DNA of 34,578 nucleotides from Zoopage sp. CT-All. Taxonomy: Eukaryota > Zoopagomycota > Zoopagomycetes > Zoopagales > Zoopagaceae. A program made the translations under genes and the position numbers. Positions 1 to 9,531 of the stretch are shown here, in pieces. The DNA lies in assembly GCA_004114245.1 (NCBI GenBank), contig QZWS01000046.1, positions 1 to 34,578 on the forward strand, given 5' to 3'. The notes below the pieces were generated by a model, which searched no databases, had not been told where the DNA came from, and was given only the letters and a program-made list of their open reading frames with translations. Numbering within the stretch: position 1 is the stretch's first letter; every line of letters begins with the position of its first letter.

Positions 1-1340
1 CTCGCTGATCGAGTGTTAGCGTGCCAGAGGGCGGAACTGTGGCGACATCCGTGATTGGATTGGCATCGGTGAGACTGCGGGTGGCATCGGTGAGACTGCG
101 GGTAGCATTGCTCGCTTGCATTTTCTCTGCTGCATCTTGAGATGATGGCGGCTGCGCGACTGACTCGTTTTGCAGGGCATTTTGTGCCGCTGCGTTTGCC
201 GCGTCAACGTAGCTTCCGTCCATGCGTATTACGTATTGGCCAGAATCCGTAAAAAGCTACTTCGCGTTACACTGCATGATTAATTACAAGCAAGGCCCAC
301 CTCACGAGCAATGCCAACAAAGTTGCGGTCGACGGCGCCAAGAAGCTGGCCGTTGGCGGCACGCATCGAGAACTCCCAGGCAAGGAAGCCAGAGTCCACG
401 TCTGCGAATTGATGAGAGGCCCGTATCGGCTCGTCCTGCTGTGTGCTATCGTCCGACGATAGGCCCTTGTTTTCTGCAAGATATAATTCGTATCGACGCC
501 GGTAAACGTGCCAGCGCTGTTGAACGCCACCAATATCCACATCGTCGCTGGTGGTGACCACAACATGACTGTTGATCCAGGCAAACGGCCGACGAATCTG
601 CTCATATGCGATTGAGGGCGCGATTCGCACTGCTAAGCGTACCTTTAAAAGAACATCTCCAGAGGCAGGATCAAGAACGGTGGCGCGAAATGCACGATGC
701 GTCTTGAACATTTGCCGCGCCACAGCCTGACCAATCCCAGCGTCTTCTTCCATGAGATACGCCAGAGTCTCGCCTGTGACTGCATCCGATATGAGATACT
801 TATTTGCCTGCTCATATCCCTAAGGCGATGCTTGTCAGCGTGGCAAGGGGCGCATCAGATTGACCGACCAAGAAGATATTCATCATCTCGATTTGCCGAG
901 ACACGACCAGCGTAGGAGCAGACAGCAGTCTTGTGATTCCGGCATACAATACAGGATCCAGGATGGACCCAGAAGGAATGGCTGGCACGGGGTGCTCGAT
1001 GCGTGGGACAGCGGCGGCATCCTCGGCATGAGCCTGTGCCAGCGCCGGAACAGCATCTGACACGGCGCCAGCAGAATGTATAGTGCCAACCAAACTACTC
1101 GTGGTAGAGGTAGAGATAGCGCTATCGCGGTTGCGAGCGGACGGGAAAAACGGGCGTGGGGAATATGCGCCTGTGACGGCGCGTCGGCTTCGGGGTCCTG
1201 GGACGCAGTGGCATGCGATTCACACGGCAACATGAACGCCTACCTGCAGCACCACTTGCATGTCTGCATAGTTTGACGTGCGTCTGGAATTGTGTTCGGG
1301 ATAATGCGGCGATGCGATGGAGATGGCGCTGATGCGACAT
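1..1340 (-). CDS. AIM25: Phospholipid scramblase family protein, mitochondrial type (3' end beyond window)
   Basis: The scramblase family comprises membrane-associated proteins linked to bidirectional phospholipid movement; the fungal AIM25-type member is mitochondrial. I build it from four exons: 1340-1244, 1197-869, 819-301 and 256 to the window edge. Introns are 1198-1243, 820-868 and 257-300 (46, 49 and 44 bp), all GT-AG and phase-consistent. Recognisable blocks are VVSRQIEMMNIFL joined to GYEQANKYLISD, then WEFSMRAANGQLLGAVDRNF and, across the last intron, RELFTDSGQYVIRMD; these match the family core in order. The ATG at 1340 opens an N-terminus rich in Arg/His and without acidic residues, as expected of a mitochondrial presequence. 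The C-terminus is Ala/Gln/Ser-rich with a TRSLTDA duplication and runs off the window without a stop. The family call is firm; mitochondrial location and the symbol are inference. Confidence 0.85.
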
Positions 1341-1568
1341 GGGCGAAATGACGCAACTGGTTGATCGCACTCCCACGCGACATCGAGGCAAGCAGTGTCA
1401 AGTAAATAGTGCATTTGTGTTCAACGCCTGAACAGCACAGGCGTACCGTACGTATTTGGCCTGCCAACCCAACACCCCGTACATTAATACACCCACGCAC
1501 TGGTACAATGACAAGAGAAATAGCTGATATAGGCACATTCCACATGGCTGGTCCATGCAATATATCTG

Positions 1569-2909
1569 CTAACTTCCCACCTCTGCACCTTTGATTGCCA
1601 CTGACGGAGCCGGGACGGGCGGAGGAGATGCACCCAGCCCATCCTTCCAGCCCTCCACACGCACTGGTGGCGGAGCGCTCGTCGGCAGTGTCTTGGACGA
1701 CCACTTTTCTAGCGACGGCGACTGCATCATAGGCACCTTCATTCCTGACATGTACATTCCAGGAACGCTGATGGCAGGCCCAGACATCATGTACGGTTGA
1801 TGTGGGTGTTGTATGATCGAGGATGGACGGCTAAATCCGACGGGATGCGCACCGCCACCATGATACATCCCTGGGCGCGCCATTGACGGATGAGTATTCG
1901 GTAGATAGGACGAGGACATGCTATTATGACGCGGCGCCATGCCGCCGTGATGCGGCATGCCACCGCCGCCACCAAGCATCATCATTCCGCCGGCAGAACG
2001 GCCAGACCCTGCCGCTGGGAACAATGGCTGCTGCAGCGCGTAAACATTGCCCATCTCATCGATAATGGCAAGTGGGGGTGGTCCGGCGCCGTGCTGAGTC
2101 GACACTCGTCGAACCCCCTGAGCCGAATTCGATATCGTGGTTGGACTCGACGATACGGAAGTGGGGGACGATTTCGACGAGCTTGGATTGATTGAGCTCG
2201 CTGTCACTGCAGTTGGGTCCGCTATTTCGCCCTGCTGCTCGTCGTCGTCATCCTCATTGGCGTCTTCATTGCTATCAACGTCACTGTTGAGATCCATAGC
2301 TGCTGCTGCTGATGTGTCGGCGTGGGCAACCTTCAAAGGCTGACGATTGACAGCAGGCTGCGCCCGCAGTGTACTGCGACGAATGACCGTAGGCCGCGCG
2401 TTCGCATCACTTCCAGCGCCTGCTAATTTCTCCTCGTCCGCCACGGCCACAGCATCGGGACCAATGCCTGATGGCGGCACGCCAGGACCCGGCGCAGCCA
2501 ACTCGCGCTTTGGATCGCCGCGACGCGATCTCCTTTGCTTCAGCCGCCAGCCAACCACGGCAAAAACAATCAAAAGCAAGCTCCCAGCCACAACGATGGT
2601 GATAAACATCCCGGTGGAGAGCCCCAGCACCGTAGACTCGGCGTCGCCGGACGATTTGGCGGCGTCGGCTCCAACCACGCTCCTTGGCGCCGTTGAATTA
2701 TTACTCGAGAACGAAGAATTACTCGAGAGCGAAGAATTACTCGAGAGCGAAGAATTGCTCGGTGATTCGGTGGGAGCGGAGATGGATATGGCGTTGGACG
2801 GGTCTGGTCGCGGCGCGCGAGCGACAGCAGAGGGGGTGGGGCCGGCCTGGCGCTGCGTGGGCGGGTCAGCCGGCGGCGGCACGTTGCCGAGCACCGGCGC
2901 CGAGGACAT
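1569..2909 (-). CDS. Single-pass membrane protein, Ser/Asn-rich outer segment (membrane protein 1)
   Basis: This intronless 446-residue protein matches no family I can name. Residues 1-97 are rich in Pro, Ser and Asn and include a repeated NSSLSS block with many possible N-glycosylation sites. Residues about 98-122 form one membrane helix, followed at once by the basic cluster KQRRSRR. Residues 130-446 form a long cytoplasmic-type tail with an acidic run (EDANEDDDDEQQ), a Ser-rich stretch and a Gly/Met/His/Pro-rich C-terminus. There is no typical cleavable signal peptide, so the helix probably acts as a signal anchor with the N-terminus outside. The architecture recalls yeast Mid2/Skg6/Axl2-like surface proteins, but I see no sequence identity that proves it. 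Five more proteins in this window have the same layout. The start at 2909 is supported by the upstream AT-rich TATAA sequence. Confidence 0.75.
   Translation of the reverse strand: MSSAPVLGNVPPPADPPTQRQAGPTPSAVARAPRPDPSNAISISAPTESPSNSSLSSNSSLSSNSSFSSNNSTAPRSVVGADAAKSSGDAESTVLGLSTGMFITIVVAGSLLLIVFAVVGWRLKQRRSRRGDPKRELAAPGPGVPPSGIGPDAVAVADEEKLAGAGSDANARPTVIRRSTLRAQPAVNRQPLKVAHADTSAAAAMDLNSDVDSNEDANEDDDDEQQGEIADPTAVTASSINPSSSKSSPTSVSSSPTTISNSAQGVRRVSTQHGAGPPPLAIIDEMGNVYALQQPLFPAAGSGRSAGGMMMLGGGGGMPHHGGMAPRHNSMSSSYLPNTHPSMARPGMYHGGGAHPVGFSRPSSIIQHPHQPYMMSGPAISVPGMYMSGMKVPMMQSPSLEKWSSKTLPTSAPPPVRVEGWKDGLGASPPPVPAPSVAIKGAEVGS
2695..2760 (-). repeat. 18-bp tandem repeat encoding NSSLSS
   Basis: About 3.7 copies of an 18-bp unit (plus strand GAAGAATTACTCGAGAGC) lie in the outer-segment coding region of membrane protein 1. 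Because the unit is a multiple of three, copy-number change would lengthen or shorten the Ser/Asn stalk without a frameshift. Confidence 0.9.
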
Positions 2910-3275
2910 TTATATTAGATCGAGCGTGAATGCAATTAGGTCGATTAGAGGGGCAGTGCCGGCCGTTTGACGGGAGGTGCAGGCCCGATGGCCGGGTCAA
3001 TTTATTAGAAAATAGCCGTCAGACCGCGTGATGGGGATCGGAATTCAGTGCACGTAAAATAGCGGGCAGTGCACAACGACGATGCGGCTCCACTTCTCGA
3101 TGCTTCCTCAGCCGCGGCTCATTGCAGTCATGGCTCGTCAAGCTTCGCCTAACACCATCGGTGTGCATTCACTGGACGCGAGCTGTAATAGTTCATAATG
3201 ACGTTGCTGTATGTCATAAACGTAAACAATGCGCTTTGCGGTAGCCCATCAACACTGACTAGGTTATCTCGGGCG
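2910..3275. other. Intergenic region between membrane proteins 1 and 2
   Basis: These 366 bp hold the 5' flank of the 1569-2909 gene and the 3' flank of the 3276-4340 gene; both are on the minus strand. I see no reading frame with family resemblance, no RNA gene and no notable repeat. Confidence 0.6.
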
Positions 3276-4340
3276 CTACGGTCTACTTATTGAGTACTCT
3301 GGTGTCGTGGTCCAAGTAGCGCTACTTTTCTGCGAGCCGGAAAAATCGACCGCAGGATCAGTTGATCGTCCAATGGTATTGGTGATCACATGGTGGAGAG
3401 ACTCGGCATCTATAAGGTCTTCGTCGTCTTCAAGGATGACGCTGGGCGGCCGAGACGGATTCCGAATGGACACGACCGTTTCGTTGATTGGCCGAGATCG
3501 AAGCGAGGACGATTTGGTTGCGGCGGGAAGCCCAGATCCCACTTCGGTCCAGCCCGCATCCGATGCGCTGTGCATGCTCTCACACACACTCGGCCTCTGG
3601 CCGCCGCCAGCGACCTCATTGGCGTTCGGAGTAAAGAGCGATGAGAATCGTGGCTGGAACGGCGACGTGTCGGGCTTTGGCAGTCCGAATAAGATACTCA
3701 CCCTCGACTGCTTCCTGTCCTTGCCAGCTGCTGCCGGCGAGCCCACGCTGATTGTCCGCGAAGATCTATCACTGATCGCAATCGTTGGCGCCATGCCAAG
3801 CTGCCTTGAAGACTTCCTGCTCGAATTCGCCGAGCCGCCAACACCAGGGTATGGTCGCACTGGAATGGAGACAGCATTCAGCGGATTGGTCTCAAGTGGC
3901 GACCCAGGCGCAGAAAACGATCCATGGAAATGTCCTATCGGCATGATATACGGCGCCGAGGTATTCAAATCATAGCTGTGCATGCGACGGTGGGTATAGG
4001 CGAGGTGCGGCAGCTGCGGCACAGCAGCGCCACCAGCCGTGCCGATGTTCACGGCCGTCATATGCCCGTTGTCGTCGTCATCCCAGTCAAACACGCTCTT
4101 CTTCCGCGCTCCACTCCGACTCATGAATTCTCTAAACGATATTCGTCCCCGGCGCTGCTGCGATTCCACGGTCGCCAGCTTTTCGGACGACACTCCGCCG
4201 GTAAATACATCGTCAGCATCGACGGATGACGGCGAGCCTTTTCTCCTGCACCGCCGCAGCATCACAAAACCCACAAAAAGCATAAGGAGGACGGAAACGG
4301 CGAGAAGAAAAATGAGAATCGCGATGTGTGAGCCGTCCAT
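3276..4340 (-). CDS. Single-pass membrane protein with N-terminal anchor (membrane protein 2)
   Basis: This intronless 354-residue protein has no recognised family. The first in-frame ATG is at 4340. It leaves only about four residues (MDGS) before a strong membrane helix at residues about 5-28, followed by the basic cluster RRCRRKG. The remaining 320 or so residues are a Ser/Pro/Arg-rich tail without clear globular domains, including RKSSRQL, ISDRSSRTISVG and an acidic stretch (LEDDEDLIDAESL). The tail has many Arg-x-x-Ser sites of the kind basophilic kinases favour. The protein is either a signal-anchored cytoplasmic-tail protein or an uncleaved signal-peptide type. Its layout (helix, basic stop-transfer, disordered tail) repeats that of its upstream neighbour and of four genes further on. 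Function unknown. Confidence 0.7.
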   Translation of the reverse strand: MDGSHIAILIFLLAVSVLLMLFVGFVMLRRCRRKGSPSSVDADDVFTGGVSSEKLATVESQQRRGRISFREFMSRSGARKKSVFDWDDDDNGHMTAVNIGTAGGAAVPQLPHLAYTHRRMHSYDLNTSAPYIMPIGHFHGSFSAPGSPLETNPLNAVSIPVRPYPGVGGSANSSRKSSRQLGMAPTIAISDRSSRTISVGSPAAAGKDRKQSRVSILFGLPKPDTSPFQPRFSSLFTPNANEVAGGGQRPSVCESMHSASDAGWTEVGSGLPAATKSSSLRSRPINETVVSIRNPSRPPSVILEDDEDLIDAESLHHVITNTIGRSTDPAVDFSGSQKSSATWTTTPEYSISRP

Positions 4341-4599
4341 GGTGGACAAAGTCTATGCAGACAAGCAAGGGAGGGGATTTTCGAGTGGCAGGTTGATGCA
4401 GCCACGTGATGGAGCGCGCCTGTTCATGACTTGTATATAGGATCTGCAATACTATAGGAAATCTGAAGCACAATGGCATATGCCATCGCATTGATGTGCA
4501 GTACGACATTCATGCGCCTACACTAGTGAGGCATGCAACAACAGTCGCCTGTGAATCATTCAAATGGGGTATCATATTTATGCAGCAACCATGGTCACA

Positions 4600-5853
4600 C
4601 TACTGGCGGATAAGGTCCAGGCGAGCCATCCACTTCTGGTCCCGGAATCGGCCGCACGGCTTTGAGCGCATCTTGGAGTGGAATTCGGCATCGAGGCAGG
4701 CATTGCTCTTGTCGGCATTACGCAAATAGAAGACACCGTGCTTATTGGTAGAGCCGAGCGAGAACTTGGTCGACTTGACGTCACAGGGGTAGAAGCGAGT
4801 GCCGGTGGTCTCGCTGCGGGCGCACAGCTCGTTGCCGTTATGGACGATGACGAGATTGGCGAGGTTGTTGTCGGGGGAGGGGCGCCAGTAGAAAGCCATG
4901 TTGGAGCTGGCCGGGATAGCCTGCTCCAGACTGCAGCGCTCGGTGACGAGGCGAAGGCGGTGACGACGGCCCCTGGGCTTGACCGAGGCGCAGGTGCCCT
5001 TGTGGGGATTGTAAAGGGCAAAGGGTCGCTTGGTGAGGAAGGAGTTGGAGGTGAAAGGAACGGGAATCTCGGAGTTGGCTCCCTCGACATTGTCCTCGGA
5101 ATCAGCGTCAACACCGTTCTCCTCCGTCTCCTCCTCATCTTCTTCCTCGGCAACAGCGGCGACCTTGACCGGGCGCTTGGCGGAGCGGGTGACGGTGACG
5201 ACAGTGGTGGGCGAAGCCTTGGACTTGGCCTGTCTGATGGGAAGAGCGGCCCTGGCGGCGGGTGCTGCCCTGGCCGCAGCTGGTGGACCATAGGCGTTCT
5301 CGGGCTCGCTATCTTCCTCTTCACGGTCTTCTCCGACCGAGTCAACACCGACGGCAACCACGGTCTTTTTAGGGCCTGCGGGGGTAGCCACGGGCCTAAG
5401 AACGGGAGCAACCGACTTGGCAGCGGGCTTGCGAGCAGGGACGACGACTTCCTCCGCCTCCTCCTCCGCCTCCTCCTCAGCCTCCTCCGGCTCGTTGTCG
5501 CGCGAGACGGTCACGGTGGTCTTGCCCGAGGCGCGGGCGGCAGCCACGGGCTTGCGGACGGTCACGGTGGCCTTTGCCCTAGCAACGGGCCTGGCAGCAG
5601 GCTTGCGAGCAGGGACGACGACTTGCTCGACCTCCTCCTCAGCCTCCGCCTCTTCCTCCTCCGGCTCATTGTCCTGCGAGACGGTCACAGTGGTTTTGCG
5701 CGAGGCGCGGGCAGCGGCGACACCGGAAGCGGTCGCGGGGAGCGAGTCGTCGACAAACGGCGCCCAGGTGAAGTCCTGCGACCCGGCCTCGACAAGGGAG
5801 GTCGCGACGCAGAGGACGGCGGCAAGAAGCGGGAGCATACGGATGGCGTGCAT
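4600..5853 (-). CDS. Secreted protein 1: Val/Glu repeats plus C-terminal six-cysteine trefoil-like domain
   Basis: The 417-residue protein begins with a clear signal peptide (MHAIRMLPLLAAVLC, cleavage likely after VEA near residue 23). Residues about 45-165 hold two copies of a 58-residue repeat (KTTVTV, NEPEE acidic run, VVVPARKPAA). More Ala/Lys/Glu low-complexity sequence follows to about residue 255. Residues about 278-417 form a compact domain starting FALYNPHKGTC with six cysteines spaced C-x18-C, C-x12-C and C-x13-C, ending CGRFRDQKW. The final Gln-Lys-Trp after a cysteine resembles the QxW motif of ricin-B beta-trefoils. The same domain occurs in the proteins at 8181-9476 and 24183-24890. 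It is intronless with the start at 5853. Secretion is well supported; carbohydrate binding is inference only. Confidence 0.82.
   Translation of the reverse strand: MHAIRMLPLLAAVLCVATSLVEAGSQDFTWAPFVDDSLPATASGVAAARASRKTTVTVSQDNEPEEEEAEAEEEVEQVVVPARKPAARPVARAKATVTVRKPVAAARASGKTTVTVSRDNEPEEAEEEAEEEAEEVVVPARKPAAKSVAPVLRPVATPAGPKKTVVAVGVDSVGEDREEEDSEPENAYGPPAAARAAPAARAALPIRQAKSKASPTTVVTVTRSAKRPVKVAAVAEEEDEEETEENGVDADSEDNVEGANSEIPVPFTSNSFLTKRPFALYNPHKGTCASVKPRGRRHRLRLVTERCSLEQAIPASSNMAFYWRPSPDNNLANLVIVHNGNELCARSETTGTRFYPCDVKSTKFSLGSTNKHGVFYLRNADKSNACLDAEFHSKMRSKPCGRFRDQKWMARLDLIRQ
5411..5725 (-). repeat. 174-bp in-frame tandem duplication in secreted protein 1
   Basis: Two adjacent copies with a 174-bp period (58 codons) encode the KTTVTV / Glu-rich / VVVPARKPAA module. 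Matching plus-strand anchors begin at 5419 and 5593. The copies differ by scattered substitutions, mostly conservative, so the duplication is not brand new. Confidence 0.85.
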
Positions 5854-6643
5854 GGTGGATGTCGTAAGTGGTTGAGTCTACGATGGAGCGTTGGCTGGTG
5901 GTGGGGTGGTGGAGGAGAAACCCGGCGGTGGCGGCCACGAGGCGAGCAGGCGTTTTCAGCCGGCACCGCCATGTGGGTGCCTGACAAGCAGAACATGTGT
6001 TCTGTTCCGTGGATTGTTGTTTGCAGCGGATGGACGGCGATGTTTGGGCTGTGTTTGGGCTGTGCTGTGTAGTAGAGGTTTGCGTCCTGGTATAGAAGCT
6101 GCTGGGTGGGTTTCTGCTGTGGCCTCTTGACAGGCATCAATAATACTACAATTGTGAGGGCTCCAAGGTGGATCTGATGAAGCTTCTATGCATTGGGACC
6201 AGCACTGGTGTTGGTTGGATGAAGAAGAAAAGACCACCATAAGAATTGTCTAGCCAAATAGTTGATCTGGATTTATAGACACTTATAGTTACAGTCTCTT
6301 TCTCTTTGTCAACACTAGTGTTGACCCTAATACACCAAATCACTCCAGCACCTCCTCTCTGCCTCCTCTCTTCCCTATCTCTTTGGTTGATATCCATTGA
6401 GAAGCTGCTCTTGCAAGGGGTCAAGGACTGCTGGCAGACAAATGACTAGTACATTTCCCCTTATCTATTGCACACCGCACTGTTCACCGCACTGCTCGCC
6501 ACACTTTCCATAATCTCATGGTTGCAGTCACTCAAACATGTGTACCAATAACTCGATGGCCACCTCGCGCTGCCAGGGGTTGTCCTCTGTAGACTGTCGC
6601 CAGCGAGCGCCCCCTTTTTGCCCTCTCTCGCACCAAATCCGCA
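5854..6643. other. Intergenic region between secreted protein 1 and RPL4 (divergent promoters)
   Basis: This 790-bp region separates two divergent genes and must contain both promoters. Its middle (about 6130-6470) is AT-richer than the surrounding genes, and the part just upstream of the RPL4 ATG is pyrimidine-rich, as often seen before highly expressed fungal genes. Reading frames here look like chance frames. An 18-bp palindrome lies at 6308-6325. Confidence 0.6.
6308..6325. repeat. 18-bp perfect palindrome
   Basis: GTCAACACTAGTGTTGAC is identical to its reverse complement. It sits in the intergenic region between the divergent genes for secreted protein 1 and RPL4, where a dimeric regulator could bind; a chance palindrome is also possible. 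Confidence 0.6.
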
Positions 6644-7777
6644 ATGTCGACCACCGCGCGCCCGCTCGTCCAGGTCTACTCGGAATCCGCCAAGCACACC
6701 GCCGTCGCCTCCGCCGCGCTCCCGGCCGTGCTCCACGCGCCCATCCGCCCAGACATTGTTCAGGCCGTGCACACCCGCATCGCCAAGAACCGCCGCCAGC
6801 CCTACGCCGTCTCGGAGAAGGCCGGCCACCAGACCTCGGCCGAGTCCTGGGGCACGGGTCGCGCCGTGGCGCGTATCCCGCGTGTCAGCGGTGGCGGTAC
6901 CTCGCGCTCCGGGCAGGCCGCGTTTGGAAACATGTGCCGTGGCGGTCGCATGTTTGCGCCAACCAAGACATACCGTCGCTGGCATGTCAAGGTGTCGGTG
7001 AACCAGAGGCGCTTTGCCGTGGTCTCGGCGCTCGCCGCGACCGCGATCCCCGCGCTTGTCCTTGCCCGTGGCCACCGCATCGCTCACATTCCCGAGGTGC
7101 CGCTGGTGGTTGCTGACGGCGTCGAGTCGATCTGCAAGACCAAGATGGCCGTCAAGGTGCTCGAGACGCTGGGCGCGTACAGCGACGTCGTCAAGGTCTC
7201 CAACTCGCGCCGCATCCGCGCCGGCCAGGGCAAGCTGCGCAACCGCCGTCACCGCCAGCGCCGCGGTCCCCTCATTGTCTACAAGGAAGATAGCGGCATC
7301 ACGCGCGCCTTCCGCAATCTCCCAGGCGTGGAGCTCTGCCAGGTCTCGCGCCTCAACCTCCTCCAGCTCGCCCCCGGCGGCCATCTCGGTCGCTTCGTGA
7401 TCTGGACCCAGGGCGCGTTTGCCCACCTCGATGCGCTGTACGGCACATACCGCAAGGCGTCGACGCTCAAGGCCGACTACCACCTGCCCCGCGCACCCAT
7501 GACCAACCCCGACGTGGCGCGTGTAATCAACTCGGACGAGGTGCAGTCTGTGCTCCGCCAAAAGGGGCCGGCGCGCACCAAGCGCCCGTACTCGCAGAAG
7601 AAGAACCCGCTGCGCAACTCGCAGGTCATGATGAAGCTGAACCCGTACGCAGCAGTGTTTAGGCGCCAGGAAGCTGCGCTGAGGGAACGCAAGGCCGCGG
7701 GCAAGGTCGAGGCCAAGAAGGTGGTCAAGAAGCAGCGCGCGTCCAAGGACTTTGTCAAGATGCTGCACCAGAACTAG
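6644..7777 (+). CDS. RPL4: 60S ribosomal protein L4 (uL4)
   Basis: Structural protein of the large ribosomal subunit; in the uL4 family an extended loop lines the peptide exit tunnel. The 377-residue intronless frame contains the hallmark eukaryotic block [14 protein letters not shown] followed by [20 protein letters not shown] (residues about 87-127), then [36 protein letters not shown] and [19 protein letters not shown] near the C-terminus. Its length is close to that of yeast L4. The ATG at 6644 gives a family-like N-terminus ([14 protein letters not shown]). Codon use is strongly C/G-ending, consistent with high expression. The long minus-strand frame across this gene is a composition artefact. 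Confidence 0.98.
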   Translation: MSTTARPLVQVYSESAKHTAVASAALPAVLHAPIRPDIVQAVHTRIAKNRRQPYAVSEKAGHQTSAESWGTGRAVARIPRVSGGGTSRSGQAAFGNMCRGGRMFAPTKTYRRWHVKVSVNQRRFAVVSALAATAIPALVLARGHRIAHIPEVPLVVADGVESICKTKMAVKVLETLGAYSDVVKVSNSRRIRAGQGKLRNRRHRQRRGPLIVYKEDSGITRAFRNLPGVELCQVSRLNLLQLAPGGHLGRFVIWTQGAFAHLDALYGTYRKASTLKADYHLPRAPMTNPDVARVINSDEVQSVLRQKGPARTKRPYSQKKNPLRNSQVMMKLNPYAAVFRRQEAALRERKAAGKVEAKKVVKKQRASKDFVKMLHQN

Positions 7778-8180
7778 ATTGCAGCGCAATAGCAGGTGGA
7801 ATGCAGCCAGTTCTGCCAGCAGAGTGTACACACCGAGTTAAAAGATTGATGTTGGCCAAACCTTGTCTCCGCTTGACATCGGTCTGAGCAGCATTTGTCA
7901 GCAGTGCAGTATATTAGCGAATAGTTCAATCTAAGACTCCGACATCAGCTTCATCTGCTGGTGGAATGCTCGTGACACGCCTTCTGCCCCATGGTCTGCC
8001 GCATGGCTCGACAGCGACCGCATGGCCACAGTTGCTTAAATCAAACAACGCCTCGCTCCCTGCGCCCTCTTCCTCCACCTTTGCCCGCCTCCATCTCCAC
8101 CCGCCACTCGCTCCGCGCCATACATTTCCCACCCACTTACACTTTCTCCGCCTCCTTTTCCCTTCCTTTCGATACGCACC
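7778..8180. other. RPL4 3' flank and promoter of secreted protein 2
   Basis: These 403 bp contain the RPL4 3' untranslated region and the upstream region of the 8181-9476 gene. The last 130 bp before the ATG are C/T-rich on the plus strand, typical of a fungal core promoter and leader. I see no RNA gene or repeat. Confidence 0.6.
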
Positions 8181-9476
8181 ATGCACGCTCGCTTCTCCTC
8201 CTCACTGCTGGCCATCTCCACCGTAGCGGTTGTGTTTCTCGCCACCGCCGTCTCGCCGTCCCCCGCTTCGCCCGCCCTCATTCGTCGTGATAATGCCTAC
8301 AGTCCCCATGCGTTGCCTCACCACGACGATGGCGAGTACGATGACGAGGATGGCCGCCTCCCTATCCATCACGATCAACCGTCGTACGGTGGCGGCCATC
8401 TCCCTGTCCATCACGATCGGTCGTCGTACGGTGACGGCCACCTCCCAGACCACCATGACCGGCCTGCATACACTGGTGATGTGCTCGGTGCCCACCAAGA
8501 TAATATGCTGAATCACGCCCCGGCCGCACATATGGGCCCGAATATGGGCAATATGGTCGGCGGCACCACCTTTGTTCCGAATGGTGGCCAGCGTTTCGTG
8601 GACACGGTGGTAGTGCACGACCATCGCGACGGAACCGTGTTGGAGACTACTTCACAGAGGGATACGGTCTCGCCTGTCGGCAGCGTTGGTGCTATCCATG
8701 CAGGCCAACCGGGCCCCATGTTTGGTGCACCTGGCCCCGCATTTGGCGCACCTGGCCCCGCGTTTGGTGCGCCTCGCCCCGCATTTGGCGCACCTGGCCC
8801 CGCGTTTGGTACGCCTCGCCCCGCATTTGGCGCACCTGGCCCCGCGTTTGGCGCACCTGGCCCTGCGTTTGGCGCGCCTCGCCCCGCGTTTGGCGCACCT
8901 GGCAACCCAGCACCATTCAACCCGCAACTTGCCGGCCGTCCGCTGGTCAACCCATCCCTTGCCGGCCCGGCACCAGTCAACATGATTCCTGCCGGCCCCG
9001 CGCTCCTGTCACGCCAGTCATTTAACGTTCCCGAGCTCTTTGCGCTGTACAGTCGCAGTCAGCACAAGTGTGTGGCGCTCAAGGAAGGCAAGCGCAGGCT
9101 CGTAATGGAGCATTGCTCGCCCGAGCAGCACTTCGACCTGCATTCGCACATGGCGTTCCACTGGGTCCCTGTGAATAACAACCTTGCGCACCTGGCTATT
9201 TTCCACGCCGGTGCACGGCTGTGTGCTACCGCCCATAAGATTGGAACGTACATGGAGCCGTGTGGCCCGAACAGTATCAAGTACTCGATCAGCGATAGCC
9301 ACAAGACTCACGGCGATGGCGATGAGATTTCTATTCGCGATGGAGGTCGCACTTCGCAGTGCATGTCGGCAGAATTGCACCTTCACATGAAGACGTGCGG
9401 ACATTTCAGGAAGCAGCGGTGGACGAAGATCCACATTGCCTTTATGAATCAATTGGCAAACCCATTGGCTGGGTAA
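8181..9476 (+). CDS. Secreted protein 2: His/Pro repeats plus C-terminal six-cysteine trefoil-like domain
   Basis: The 431-residue intronless protein starts [19 protein letters not shown], a signal peptide, with cleavage likely near residue 30 and an IRRD dibasic site shortly after. Residues about 50-100 contain three copies of an HHD-x-SYG-GHLP module rich in His and Asp, suggestive of metal binding. Residues about 180-242 are nine heptads of the type AFGAPGP. The C-terminal domain, residues about 287-431, begins [11 protein letters not shown] and has six cysteines spaced C-x14-C, C-x12-C and C-x11-C, ending CGHFRKQRW. It aligns with secreted protein 1 throughout, for example CS-x-EQ, MAF-x-W and NNLA-x-L-x-I. 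A ricin-B-like beta-trefoil is the best structural guess. Ligand and target are unknown. Lies 55 bp upstream of the HIG1 gene. Confidence 0.82.
   Translation: MHARFSSSLLAISTVAVVFLATAVSPSPASPALIRRDNAYSPHALPHHDDGEYDDEDGRLPIHHDQPSYGGGHLPVHHDRSSYGDGHLPDHHDRPAYTGDVLGAHQDNMLNHAPAAHMGPNMGNMVGGTTFVPNGGQRFVDTVVVHDHRDGTVLETTSQRDTVSPVGSVGAIHAGQPGPMFGAPGPAFGAPGPAFGAPRPAFGAPGPAFGTPRPAFGAPGPAFGAPGPAFGAPRPAFGAPGNPAPFNPQLAGRPLVNPSLAGPAPVNMIPAGPALLSRQSFNVPELFALYSRSQHKCVALKEGKRRLVMEHCSPEQHFDLHSHMAFHWVPVNNNLAHLAIFHAGARLCATAHKIGTYMEPCGPNSIKYSISDSHKTHGDGDEISIRDGGRTSQCMSAELHLHMKTCGHFRKQRWTKIHIAFMNQLANPLAG
8718..8906 (+). repeat. 21-bp tandem repeat (9 units) encoding AFGAP[G/R]P heptads
   Basis: Nine 21-bp units encode heptads that vary mainly at the sixth residue, Gly or Arg. 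In-frame unit size allows length change without loss of frame. The alternation of Gly and Arg types looks like higher-order duplication of blocks. Confidence 0.9.
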
Positions 9477-9531
9477 GATTTGCAATGCAGTCCACTTACT
9501 GCATATTGTCACGTGTCATTTGCAACCATCA

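Noticed and set aside
4678-6072. 464-codon plus-strand open frame opposite secreted protein 1
   Set aside because: It is antisense to a gene with signal peptide and conserved domain; its length comes from GC-rich codon bias and it shows no family features.
6461-7831. 456-codon minus-strand open frame opposite RPL4
   Set aside because: Shadow of the ribosomal protein gene; no motif or start context supports it.
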